The notes: generated by a model not told the origin, from the sequence alone. A stretch of 37,425 nt of DNA from an uncultured Eubacteriales bacterium (GCA_900318145.1 ONJM01000032.1:1-37425); one strand, 5' to 3'. Counted from the stretch's first letter, positions 25,745 to 33,035 are shown. Translations and numbers: made by a program.

Positions 25745-27487
25745 ATGGCAAAGGAAAAGGACCGGGAGCGGGCAGGGGGCGGATTCCGGAACCGGGTGAA
25801 CTCGCTGCGTGTTCAGGTCGGCCTGATGATCCTGCTCAGCTATCTGATCCCCGTGGCGCTGCTGGGCTTTTTTACCGGCAGCATCCTTCTGGGCAGCCTG
25901 GAGGAGAAGACGGAAGCGGCGGTAACCTCCAGCGCGGAGCATGCCTTTGCCATGACCGAACAGAATATCAGTAGGACGGTGGACCTGGCACGGGACGCCA
26001 CCTATGACGGGGAACTGACGGCAGCCTGGGAAAAATGGAACAGCGGGGCAGCGGGAGACGCTGAATTCCTGAAGCTGTGCCGGGGATATCTGGACCGGAA
26101 ATACAGCCGGGAGCCCTTATTCCTTTTTGCGGGCTGCTTTCCCGTAAACAAGCCGGAGCTGCTGATCAGCAACCGGGGAAGCACCCATGATTCGCCGGCT
26201 TATCTGCAGGAACTGCAGCAGGCGGTGACGGAACTGGGCGAAACGCTGGACACCCGTTGCTGCTTCTTCAGCTTCGGCGGACGGATGTATCTGGTCCGCA
26301 ACCTGCTGAACCAGCGGATGGAGCGGTACGGCATGCTGATCCTGGGCGTGAATCAGGATGAGCTGTTCGGGCCGCTGAACAGCCTGAAAAATGAATGGGA
26401 CGCGGCGGTTTCCGTCCGGCTCGACGCCTACGGGGATTTCCCGGAGGACTGGGAAAACCTGACCGCCGGACTGACGGACGACCGGCGGGCGGAGAAGCTG
26501 CTGTATGTCCGGCTGGCGCGGGGGGAGGAAAACGTACCCGACCTGAAGCTGACCGTGGACCGGCGGCAGCAGTACCGGGAGGTGTATGAATTCCGCCGCC
26601 TGCTGACGCTGGTGTATCTGCTGCTGATTCCGATCCTGATCCTGATGGCGGTCTTTCTCCGGAAACGGATCACAAAGCCGATTTCCCTGCTTTCAGACGC
26701 CAGCCGGCGGATTGAGAGCGGAGAACTCGGCGTCACCGTGCCCATGCACGGCAGCGATGAGCTCGGCCAGCTGGGAGAAGCCTTCTCCCATATGTCCCTG
26801 CGGCTGAAAGAACTGATCGACAGGACCTACAAGGAAGAGATCGAACTGAAGAACGCCCAGATCCTGGCGCTTCAGAGCAGGATCAATCCGCACTTCCTGA
26901 ACAACGCGCTGGAGGACATCAACTGGCAGGCGCGGATCGAAGGGTCTGAAACAATCTCCTCGATGGTATCCGCCCTGTCGGTACTGCTGAACGCCACCAT
27001 GGACCGGAAGAACCGCCGGCTTGTGACGCTGCGGGAGGAAATGGAGGTGGCGGACGCCTACATCTTCTTTGTGCAGCAGCGTTTCGGGCCGGAACTGACC
27101 GTGAACAGGCAGATTGATGAACCGGCGCGGGAAAGCATTCTGCCGCTGCTGACCATTCAGCCGCTGCTGGAAAACGCCGTGGAGCACGGGATTGCCCGGG
27201 CCGGCGGAGGGACCATTTCGATGGAGTGCACACGCGCCGGAAAATGCCTGCATCTGGCAATCCGCAATACCGGCATGGGCGCCGGAAAGGAAGACCGGGA
27301 GCGGATCGACGCCGCGCTGCGGGGCCGGCCGACGGAAAACCATCTGGGGCTTGCAAACATTGTGAACCGGCTGCGCCTGATTTACGGGGAAAACGTCGGA
27401 ATCCGGGTGGATACGGACCGGCCCGGGGAAACCGCGGTCCTGATCGATATTCCCCAGGAATTCGAAACGGAGAGGAGTACACAATGA
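25745..27487 (+). CDS. YesM-like sensor histidine kinase
   Basis: 580 residues. TM1 is at about 25-48, an extracytoplasmic sensor domain at about 49-285, TM2 at 286-305 and a HAMP domain at about 306-358. The His_kinase module follows, with the phosphorylated His383 in INPHFLNNALEDINW, then the ATPase domain with N box QPLLENAVEHG and LGLANIVNRLRL. YesM kinases pair with YesN-type AraC regulators to control sugar uptake. The stop overlaps the next gene's start (ATGA). Gene order kinase, binding protein, regulator suggests the binding protein feeds the signal to the sensor domain. The ligand is inferred to be a chito-oligosaccharide. Confidence 0.92.
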   Translation: MAKEKDRERAGGGFRNRVNSLRVQVGLMILLSYLIPVALLGFFTGSILLGSLEEKTEAAVTSSAEHAFAMTEQNISRTVDLARDATYDGELTAAWEKWNSGAAGDAEFLKLCRGYLDRKYSREPLFLFAGCFPVNKPELLISNRGSTHDSPAYLQELQQAVTELGETLDTRCCFFSFGGRMYLVRNLLNQRMERYGMLILGVNQDELFGPLNSLKNEWDAAVSVRLDAYGDFPEDWENLTAGLTDDRRAEKLLYVRLARGEENVPDLKLTVDRRQQYREVYEFRRLLTLVYLLLIPILILMAVFLRKRITKPISLLSDASRRIESGELGVTVPMHGSDELGQLGEAFSHMSLRLKELIDRTYKEEIELKNAQILALQSRINPHFLNNALEDINWQARIEGSETISSMVSALSVLLNATMDRKNRRLVTLREEMEVADAYIFFVQQRFGPELTVNRQIDEPARESILPLLTIQPLLENAVEHGIARAGGGTISMECTRAGKCLHLAIRNTGMGAGKEDRERIDAALRGRPTENHLGLANIVNRLRLIYGENVGIRVDTDRPGETAVLIDIPQEFETERSTQ

Positions 27488-28692
27488 GGCTGACGAGGAT
27501 TCGGGCGCTGCTTCTCGCGGTGATTCTGGCTGCCTGCTGCGTTTCCGGCGCCGCCGCGGAAGGGATCACCCTCCGTACGGTAAGCTGCTTTGCCGGGGAT
27601 GATTCGGCGGCAAGCGTATATGTGGATATCCTGAACCGGTATGAATCGGAGACCGGCAATACCGTCCGGGATACATCATCCAGCAGCGATGAGGCATGGA
27701 AAAGCTCCGTGCTGAATGACTTCGCGGCGGGGAATGAACCGGATATCCTGTTCTTCTTTGCCGCGGGAGCGGATTCCGCGCCGCTGCTGTCCCGGGTTGT
27801 GCCCCTGGAGGAGATCAACGCGGCGTATCCCGGGATCCGGCTGACGGAAAACGACGCGCTGCGGGAATCGGACGGAAAAACTTACGCGGTCCCGGTGCGG
27901 GGATACTGGGAAGGGCTGTATGTCCACACGGACCTGTTTGAAAAATACGGCGCGCCGCTGCCGGAGGACTGGGATTCCCTGCTGGAGGCAATCCGTATTT
28001 TCCGGGAGAACGGTATTACGCCGATCGCTGTTTCCCTCTCGGATATTCCGCATTACCTGGCGGAGATGGCAGTGCTTTCCTGCGCCGCAAAGGAGGAACA
28101 GGAGGCCCGGCCGCGCTCCGCGGGAGAGGTTCCGGAATCCTGGCTGGAAGCGATGCGCGTGATCCGGGAACTGACCGAAGCCGGCGCGTTCGCGGACAAT
28201 GCCGCGGCCACGTATGAAAGCGCGTCCACGGCGCAGTTCCTCGCGAAGGAAGCGGCGATGCAGTTTGACGGGAGCTGGATGGCCTCCTCGATTGCTCCGG
28301 ACCAGATGGACACGATCGCTGTGCTTCCGATGCCCCGGAGAGACGGAAAGGGGACGGCGGACTGCTACATCGGCGGCGTATCCATGGGGTTTTATCTGAC
28401 GCGCCGGGCCTGGAACTCCGGGCGCCGGGACGCGGCGGTGCAGCTGCTGGCGGACCTAACAAGCCAGGACAGCCTGCAGCGCCTGGGGAATATCATGCTC
28501 TCCGGCAGGCTGCAGGCGTCGGCGGAACAGATGCAGGCGGGGCGGGCAATGGTCAGCCCTCTGCAGGACGCCATGAACAGGAATGCGCGGGAGGTCTGGC
28601 TGCTGGAATGCATTCCGGCGGTGGCGGACGGAAGCATGACGGCGGAACAGTGCTGGGAAACGGTGATGGCGCTTGCTCCTTTCGGAGAGTGA
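27484..28692 (+). CDS. Sugar-binding (lipo)protein between kinase and regulator
   Basis: 402 residues. The signal peptide has a possible lipobox, LAAC (Cys18), or could be cut after AAA near residue 25. The mature part fits the family-1 type of sugar-binding proteins (NRYESETGN, FAAGNEPDILFF, AAMQFDGSWMASS). There are no permease genes beside it. The start overlaps the kinase stop and it ends nine bases before the regulator. This placement resembles XylFII-LytS-YesN of Clostridium, where a binding protein presents the sugar to the kinase. A sensory rather than transport role is inferred; it could also serve the transporter at 18516-20439. Confidence 0.85.
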   Translation: MRLTRIRALLLAVILAACCVSGAAAEGITLRTVSCFAGDDSAASVYVDILNRYESETGNTVRDTSSSSDEAWKSSVLNDFAAGNEPDILFFFAAGADSAPLLSRVVPLEEINAAYPGIRLTENDALRESDGKTYAVPVRGYWEGLYVHTDLFEKYGAPLPEDWDSLLEAIRIFRENGITPIAVSLSDIPHYLAEMAVLSCAAKEEQEARPRSAGEVPESWLEAMRVIRELTEAGAFADNAAATYESASTAQFLAKEAAMQFDGSWMASSIAPDQMDTIAVLPMPRRDGKGTADCYIGGVSMGFYLTRRAWNSGRRDAAVQLLADLTSQDSLQRLGNIMLSGRLQASAEQMQAGRAMVSPLQDAMNRNAREVWLLECIPAVADGSMTAEQCWETVMALAPFGE

Positions 28693-28701
28693 GGTGAGCA
28701 G

Positions 28702-29448
28702 ATGTACCGGGTGATTCTGGTGGATGACGAACGGCTGATTATCCGGGGACTGTCCAGCGTGGTTCCCTGGGCGGAGCTTGGCTGTGAGGTGGCGGGGGTC
28801 GCCTATGACGGGAAGAGCGGACTGGAACAGATCCGCAGCCTGAAACCGGATATTGTCCTGACGGATATCCGCATGCCGAATATGGACGGCCTGACCATGC
28901 TCGCGGCAATCCGCAGCGAGCATCCCGAGATCCAGACGGCCGTGCTGACGGCATACCGTGATTTTGATTATGCCCGGCAGGCGCTGACCCTGGGTGTCTG
29001 CCGCTATCTGCTGAAGCCGAGCAATCTGGAGGAACTCAAGGAAGCTGTCCGCATGATGGTTTCCCGGCTGGACGCCATGCCGGCGCGGAAGGAGGAACAG
29101 GAGGAGGAAACGCTTCAGGCGGCAGGAAATCACCTTGTCCGGGCTGCGCTGGCCTTTATGAAGGAACACTGCTCTGAACAGCATCTTTCTCTGGGCGAAG
29201 TGGCGGATCATGTTTACGTAAGTCAGTGGCACCTGTCCAAGCTGCTGAACCGGGAAACAGGGCAAAGCTTTTTTGACCTGCTGGGCTCCCTGCGGATCGG
29301 AAGAGCGAAGGAGCTGCTGGCGGACCCTTCCATGAGAATTCAGGATGTCGCGGAAGCCACGGGCTTTTCAGATGTCGCGCACTTCTCCCGCAGCTTCAAG
29401 CGCATTGCCGGCTGCACTCCCGGCGAATACAGAAATCAGCGTGAGTAA
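28702..29448 (+). CDS. YesN-like response regulator (receiver + AraC DNA-binding domain)
   Basis: 248 residues. Receiver domain 1-120 with acidic pocket Asp8/Asp9, phospho-acceptor Asp55 (TDIRMPNMDG), a conserved Thr in LTAY and Lys in YLLKPS. After a short acidic linker come two AraC helix-turn-helix units (SLGEVADHVYVSQWHLSKLL; IQDVAEATGFSDVAHFSRSF). It is shorter than many YesN proteins, which carry a long middle region. GAGGTGAG precedes the ATG. It likely activates the nagA-chbP set and the divergent transporter, but no binding site could be defined by eye. Confidence 0.92.
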   Translation: MYRVILVDDERLIIRGLSSVVPWAELGCEVAGVAYDGKSGLEQIRSLKPDIVLTDIRMPNMDGLTMLAAIRSEHPEIQTAVLTAYRDFDYARQALTLGVCRYLLKPSNLEELKEAVRMMVSRLDAMPARKEEQEEETLQAAGNHLVRAALAFMKEHCSEQHLSLGEVADHVYVSQWHLSKLLNRETGQSFFDLLGSLRIGRAKELLADPSMRIQDVAEATGFSDVAHFSRSFKRIAGCTPGEYRNQRE

Positions 29449-29529
29449 ATAAAAATGTTCTAACTGGTAAAAAAATTTCCGAAATTTCCAAAAATCAGGA
29501 AGGAATCCGAAAAACGGCGTCGAAATTAA

Positions 29530-29650
29530 TAAACAGAAGATAACGGAAGGGCGTGGTGCCAATGGCACACATAGAGTCACGGAGCGGCCAGGAGGACTGA
29601 TTCCGCGTCCGTGAAAGGTGGTAACCCGAATCACAAATGTGAAAGGAGCC
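29530..29650 (+). ncRNA. Structured leader upstream of hpf, possible raiA-motif RNA
   Basis: The 212-base gap between the regulator gene and hpf holds several hairpins: GTGCC/GGCAC (29556-29560, 29564-29568); a 10-bp stem with one bulge, CACGGAGCGG/CCGCGTCCGTG (29578-29587, 29603-29613); GGT/ACC near 29617-29626; and CACA/TGTG (29632-29641) next to the AAAGGAG of hpf. The raiA-motif RNA is a known conserved RNA often found upstream of raiA/hpf genes in Firmicutes. Position and density of structure fit, but I could not match the consensus, so the boundaries are approximate. The 5' part of the gap (29449-29530) is A-rich with no clear promoter. Confidence 0.5.
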
Positions 29651-29660
29651 CGCTGGATCT

Positions 29661-30197
29661 ATGAAACTGTCCATTACGGCACGCAGCATGGTGGTGACAC
29701 CCGCCATCACCAAGAGGATTGAGAAAAAGACGGATACCATGAGCCGTTATCTCTGGCCGGAAACGGAAATGCAGATCAAGATGACCAGGGATAAAGCCCG
29801 CCGCGAGGTTGAAATCACGGTTCCCATGGGGAAGAACGTGATCCTGCGGAGCGAGGCCTCGGCGGATGACAACCTGTTCCTCGCGATCGATAAAGCGCTG
29901 GCGAAAATGGAACGCCAGATCCGGAAGCACCGGACCAAACTCGGAAAGAACCTGAGGGACGAACTGCCGGACATTCCGGAATACATTGAAGAAGACACCG
30001 CGGAGGAGGAAACCGAGCGGAAGATTGTTAAGCGGAAGACCTTCCCGGTACGGCCCATGAGCGTTGAAGACGCGATACTTGAAATGGAACTGCTGGGACA
30101 CAACTTCTTCGCTTTTGTAAATATCGATACGGAACGGACCAACGTGCTGTATCTCAGAAAGGACGGAGATCTGGGGCTGCTGGAACCCGAAGCATAA
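29661..30197 (+). CDS. hpf: Ribosome hibernation promoting factor, long form
   Basis: 178 residues. The N-terminal domain (about 1-95) binds the 30S decoding region; the C-terminal domain (about 120-178, RKTFPVRPMSVEDAILEMEL, GHNFFAFVN) drives 100S dimer formation, as in long HPF proteins. An acidic linker (EEDTAEEETER) separates them. AAAGGAG at 29642-29648 supports the start. It is preceded by a structured leader. A 157-base gap to the next terminator holds no convincing gene. Confidence 0.95.
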   Translation: MKLSITARSMVVTPAITKRIEKKTDTMSRYLWPETEMQIKMTRDKARREVEITVPMGKNVILRSEASADDNLFLAIDKALAKMERQIRKHRTKLGKNLRDELPDIPEYIEEDTAEEETERKIVKRKTFPVRPMSVEDAILEMELLGHNFFAFVNIDTERTNVLYLRKDGDLGLLEPEA

Positions 30198-30354
30198 AAC
30201 AAGGCCAAAGCGTTCGGATTGCGAATCAGGAAAGGACTGTACTGTTTATTGAACACGCATCCAGAGGGATGAAACGTGAAACAGAGCGCGTTTAGCGCAG
30301 CATTACAGGCAGTCTGCCGACAGTTTCCCGAGATCCGGACGAACAATATGACCC

Positions 30355-30385
30355 GGGGCCGCACGGTGCGGCCCCACTTTTTTTT
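30355..30385 (+). terminator. Intrinsic terminator downstream of hpf
   Basis: A perfect 9-bp stem (GGGGCCGCA at 30355-30363, TGCGGCCCC at 30367-30375) with loop CGG is followed by eight T residues (30378-30385). It ends the hpf transcript. Confidence 0.95.
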
Positions 30386-30392
30386 GCCTTTC

Positions 30393-30421
30393 TTGAATAT
30401 CCTTCCGGGGTCTGGTATAAT
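30393..30421 (+). promoter_or_regulatory. Strong sigma-A promoter of the zinc-ribbon gene
   Basis: TTGAAT (30393-30398), exactly 17 bases, TATAAT (30416-30421). It starts eight bases after the T tract of the hpf terminator. GAGGAGG and the ATG at 30455 follow at a normal distance. Confidence 0.85.
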
Positions 30422-30454
30422 CCCGATGTTGTGTCTGAAAGAGGAGGTGGCGGT

Positions 30455-30709
30455 ATGCGCTGCAGCTGCAAGGAATGCGGAACCTATATGATTCAGGCGG
30501 AAAGCGATCATCTGGGATGCGTCTGCCCGGACTGCGGGTACCGCTGCAGGGACTGCCTGGGCACCGATACGGTGGTCAGCAGGGAACAGCTGAAGGACCT
30601 GGCTTTTGATCCCCGGTTTGACCCGGAACGGATTGCAGCTTCCTTTGAACAGGACGGGGACGAAGAGTGGCCTGAGGACAGGACGGCGGACAGAGGGTCC
30701 GGATTCTGA
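30455..30709 (+). CDS. Small zinc-ribbon-like protein
   Basis: 84 residues from the ATG at 30455 (GAGGAGG at 30441-30447). The first 34 residues hold eight cysteines: C3, C5, C8, C22, C24, C27, C31 and C34, in CxxC-type spacings suitable for one or two zinc sites. The C-terminal half is acidic (EQDGDEEWPEDR) and probably disordered. The family is not recognised beyond a zinc ribbon. It has its own strong promoter and is followed by another promoter, so it is a single-gene unit. Confidence 0.75.
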   Translation: MRCSCKECGTYMIQAESDHLGCVCPDCGYRCRDCLGTDTVVSREQLKDLAFDPRFDPERIAASFEQDGDEEWPEDRTADRGSGF

Positions 30710-30714
30710 TCAGC

Positions 30715-30743
30715 TTTACACGTTTTTGCGGTTATGCTATAAT
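30715..30743 (+). promoter_or_regulatory. Strong promoter of the COG2426-popT pair
   Basis: TTTACA (30715-30720), 17 bases, TATAAT (30738-30743). It lies just after the stop of the zinc-ribbon gene. A GGAGG-like site precedes the ATG at 30796. Confidence 0.85.
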
Positions 30744-30795
30744 GCCGACGTTGTTTTTGCGCCGGGACACTCAGCGCTGACCGCCGGAGGGATAT

Positions 30796-31275
30796 ATGCT
30801 GAAGCATTATGTGATTTCATTCCTGATTTCCATGGTTCCCCTGATCGAACTCAGAGGAGCCCTGCCTTACGCGCTGGCCAACGGTATTCCCACGCTGCCG
30901 GCTTATGCCGTGTGCCTGATCGGGAATATGCTGCCGGTGCCGGTTATCTTTTTTTTCGCGCGCAAGGTGCTCGAATGGGGCGCGGATAAAAAATACATCG
31001 GCCGTTTCTTTACCTGGTGCCTGGAAAAAGGCCACAAAGCGGGCAGAAAGCTTCAGGAAAAGGCCGGTACCAAGGGGCTTTTCATCGCGCTGCTGCTGTT
31101 TGTCGGCATCCCGCTTCCCGGCACCGGCGCCTGGACGGGAACCCTGGCCGCCAGCATTCTGGATATGGATTTCAAATCCAGCATCGTGGCGGTTCTGCTG
31201 GGCGTCCTGCTGGCTGCCGTGATTATGGGCGTGGGAAGCCTGATCGTAATCAACGGCGTACATCTGTTTGCCTGA
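30796..31275 (+). CDS. Small membrane export protein family (COG2426)
   Basis: 159 residues, mostly hydrophobic, about four to five membrane segments. It matches the COG2426 (Sm_multidrug_ex) family through ISMVPLIELRGALPYALANG near the N-terminus and VGIPLPGTGAWTGTLAASIL. The true substrate of this family is not established; the multidrug name is historical. The start has a CGGAGGGAT site. It sits 13 bases ahead of popT under a strong promoter, suggesting a shared membrane role. Confidence 0.85.
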   Translation: MLKHYVISFLISMVPLIELRGALPYALANGIPTLPAYAVCLIGNMLPVPVIFFFARKVLEWGADKKYIGRFFTWCLEKGHKAGRKLQEKAGTKGLFIALLLFVGIPLPGTGAWTGTLAASILDMDFKSSIVAVLLGVLLAAVIMGVGSLIVINGVHLFA

Positions 31276-31288
31276 AGGGAAGAATTGT

Positions 31289-32179
31289 ATGTTAAAGTGG
31301 ATTCTTGATGTTCTGCGCGGTGCCGTAATCGGCGTTTCCAATATTATTCCCGGCGTATCGGGCGGAACCATGGCCGTGTCCATGGGCATCTATGACCGTG
31401 TGATCTACGCGGTGAACAACCTTTTCAAACAGTTCAAAAAAAGCTTCCGGGAGATCCTGCCGATTCTCATCGGCGTGCTGATCGGCCTGTTTGCTTTCGC
31501 CGCGCTCATCGGCACCCTGCTGGGGACGAAGTCCGATGAGATTCCGATTACCCGCCTTCCCACCAATTTCGCGTTCATCGGCCTGATTCTCGGCGGCCTT
31601 CCCGCAATTTACAAGCGGGTCAATATGAAGAGCGCCAAAATACCCGGCATCGTCCTGTTCCTGATCTTCCTGGCGCTGGTGGTGGTCCTGCCTTTGCTGA
31701 GCCCGCCGGAAGCGCGGACAGTGGATCATTCCGTCGGCACCATTCTGCTGATGGTCCTTCTGGGCGCCATTGCTTCTTCCACCATGGTCATTCCGGGAAT
31801 CTCCGGATCGATGATTCTGATGCTGCTGGGCTACTACAACCCGGTGATCAACGCCATGAACGATCTGCGGGGCGGGGACTGGTCCAGTCTGGCGATTCTG
31901 CTGCCTTACGTGGTCGGCCTTCTCGCGGGCATCGTGTTTATCGCGAAGCTCATGAATTTCCTGCTGAAAAAGCATGGGGCGCTGACCTTCTGCGCAATTT
32001 TCGGACTGGTGATCGGATCGCCTGTGGCGCTGCTTATGCAGAACCGCGAATGCTTCCAGCTGGCAAACGCCGGGAACTGGATTGCCAGCATTGTCTGCCT
32101 GATCATCGGGTTCGCGATTGCCTGGTTTATGTCCACGCTTGACAGGAAGGAATCGCCGGACACATCGGCGCAGGGCTGA
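31289..32179 (+). CDS. popT: DUF368 protein, PopT-type polyprenyl-phosphate transporter
   Basis: 296 residues, about eight to nine membrane segments. The start at 31289 follows GAAGGGAAG; the open frame before it overlaps the previous gene. The DUF368 signature VIGVSNIIPGVSGGTMAVSM is at the N-terminus and recurs inverted as MVIPGISGSMILMLLGYY in the second half, so the protein is an internal repeat. DUF368 proteins (PopT) are reported to flip undecaprenyl phosphate back across the membrane for cell-wall precursor synthesis. Cotranscription with the COG2426 gene is likely. Symbol assigned by family, not by test. Confidence 0.85.
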   Translation: MLKWILDVLRGAVIGVSNIIPGVSGGTMAVSMGIYDRVIYAVNNLFKQFKKSFREILPILIGVLIGLFAFAALIGTLLGTKSDEIPITRLPTNFAFIGLILGGLPAIYKRVNMKSAKIPGIVLFLIFLALVVVLPLLSPPEARTVDHSVGTILLMVLLGAIASSTMVIPGISGSMILMLLGYYNPVINAMNDLRGGDWSSLAILLPYVVGLLAGIVFIAKLMNFLLKKHGALTFCAIFGLVIGSPVALLMQNRECFQLANAGNWIASIVCLIIGFAIAWFMSTLDRKESPDTSAQG

Positions 32180-32237
32180 TTCAGCGCGCTTTTCCGGAGC
32201 TGCGCCCGTCCGCGGCAGAAATTGATCCGGCACGGAT

Positions 32238-32259
32238 ATTTTTCCGCAAAGGGAAAAAT
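32238..32259. other. A/T-rich palindrome between popT and the tRNA promoter
   Basis: ATTTTTCC (32238-32245) and GGAAAAAT (32252-32259) form an 8-bp stem with a six-base loop. It sits where a terminator for popT would be expected, but the stem is A/T-rich with no following T run on the plus strand. It may be a weak bidirectional terminator. Confidence 0.4.
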
Positions 32260-32265
32260 TAGTGA

Positions 32266-32294
32266 TTGACAATCGCTTAAGATTCGTGTATAGT
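32266..32294 (+). promoter_or_regulatory. Strong promoter of the tRNA cluster
   Basis: A consensus TTGACA (32266-32271), 17-base spacer and TATAGT (32289-32294), 40 bases before the first tRNA. A GC-rich stretch follows the -10 box, as is usual for stable-RNA promoters under stringent control. Confidence 0.9.
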
Positions 32295-32334
32295 ATCAGA
32301 GTCGCCTGCGGGAACAACCGCGGGAAGGATGCAC

Positions 32335-32412
32335 CGGGGTGTAGCGCAGTCTGGCTAGCGCACGTGCTTTGGGAGCATGGGGCCGGGGGTTCGAATCCCT
32401 TCACCCCGACCA
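32335..32412 (+). tRNA. tRNA-Pro (TGG)
   Basis: Acceptor CGGGGTG pairs with CACCCCG; the anticodon loop is CTTTGGGAG with TGG; the T arm has GGTTCGAATCC; CCA is encoded. 78 bases, normal cloverleaf. Confidence 0.95.
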
Positions 32413-32428
32413 AACTTACCCTGTACGT

Positions 32429-32501
32429 GGCTCCGTGGTCAAGAGGCCTAAGACACCGCCCTTTCACGGCGGCTACCCGGGTTCGAATCCCGGCGGAGTC
32501 A
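32429..32501 (+). tRNA. tRNA-Glu (TTC)
   Basis: Acceptor GGCTCCG pairs with CGGAGTC (one G-T pair). Anticodon stem CCGCC/GGCGG encloses TTC. CCA is not encoded (the discriminator A is followed by CTT), so it must be added enzymatically. Confidence 0.92.
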
Positions 32502-32521
32502 CTTTTCTTCCTTTCCGATAT

Positions 32522-32595
32522 GGGCCTTTAGCTCAGTTGGTCAGAGCGGCCGGCTCATAACCGGTTGGTCCGGGGTTCAAGTCCCTGAAGGCCCA
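32522..32595 (+). tRNA. tRNA with CAT anticodon (elongator Met or Ile2)
   Basis: Acceptor GGGCCTT pairs with AAGGCCC; the loop is CTCATAA. The CAT anticodon could be elongator Met or, if modified by TilS, Ile2; sequence alone does not settle it here. It is not an initiator because the acceptor starts with a closed G-C pair. CCA is not encoded. Confidence 0.88.
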
Positions 32596-32607
32596 CAGCC
32601 TTTTTAA

Positions 32608-32684
32608 GGCCCGGTAGCTCAGTTGGTTAGAGCGCCAGCCTGTCACGCTGGAGGTCGAGGGTTCGAGCCCCTTCCGGGTCGCCA
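32608..32684 (+). tRNA. tRNA-Asp (GTC)
   Basis: Acceptor GGCCCGG pairs with CCGGGTC; anticodon loop CTGTCAC; discriminator G and encoded CCA. 77 bases, normal. Confidence 0.95.
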
Positions 32685-32726
32685 CTTACAGTTCGGATCC
32701 GCCGGCTGTTTTGGGAAGAGCTTCGT

Positions 32727-32802
32727 GCTGGCGTAGCTCAATTGGCAGAGCAGCTGATTTGTAATCAGCAGGTTGCGGGTTCGAGTCCCATCGCCAGCTC
32801 CA
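32727..32802 (+). tRNA. tRNA-Thr (TGT)
   Basis: Acceptor GCTGGCG pairs with CGCCAGC; anticodon stem CTGAT/ATCAG with TGT; encoded CCA at 32800-32802. The next tRNA starts right behind it with no room for a spacer. Confidence 0.95.
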
Positions 32803-32887
32803 CCCTTTGGGTCAAGAGGGACAAAGGGAGCAGACTGTAAATCTGCCGCTATCAGCTTCGGTGGTTCGAATCCACCCCTGCCCACCA
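32803..32887 (+). pseudogene. tRNA-Tyr (GTA) with damaged 5' half
   Basis: The 3' part is a normal tRNA-Tyr: the last part of the D arm (CAAAGGGAGC), anticodon loop with GTA, long variable arm, T arm GGTGG/CCACC, 3' acceptor strand CCTGCCC, A and CCA (32885-32887). The matching 5' acceptor GGGCAGG and the first D-stem strand are absent; instead there is GGGTCAAGAGGGA. Only 19 bases separate the CCA of tRNA-Thr from CAAAGGG, less than an intact tRNA needs. A deletion of at least several bases has occurred, probably an assembly error. Confidence 0.8.
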
Positions 32888-32893
32888 TCTTCT

Positions 32894-32980
32894 GCGGGAA
32901 TGGCGGAATTGGCAGACGCGCATGATTCAGGTTCATGTGTACGTACGTACTTGCAGGTTCAAGTCCTGTTTCCCGCACCA
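32894..32980 (+). tRNA. tRNA-Leu (CAG), likely integration site
   Basis: Acceptor GCGGGAA pairs with TTCCCGC; loop TTCAGGT gives CAG; long variable arm GTAC/GTAC; encoded CCA ends at 32980. It is the last tRNA of the cluster and stands directly before an integrase gene pointing toward it, the usual arrangement at a tRNA attachment site. Confidence 0.92.
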
Positions 32981-32981
32981 C

Positions 32982-33017
32982 AGAACCCTTGATTTTTCAA
33001 GGGTTCTGCTTCTTTTT
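32982..33017 (+). terminator. Terminator of the tRNA cluster
   Basis: A perfect 11-bp stem (AGAACCCTTGA at 32982-32992, TCAAGGGTTCT at 32997-33007) with a TTTT loop is followed by GCTTCTTTTT. It begins two bases after the tRNA-Leu CCA. Confidence 0.93.
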
Positions 33018-33035
33018 GGCGGCCTTCCACCCCAA

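Noticed and set aside
29562-29600. Twelve-codon open frame (MAHIESRSGQED) in the hpf leader with GGAAGGG upstream
   Set aside because: Too short to support alone, and its bases form the hairpins of the proposed leader RNA.
30276-30491. GTG-started frame after hpf (71 codons)
   Set aside because: It runs straight through the strong terminator at 30355-30385 and the next promoter, so it is unlikely to be translated.
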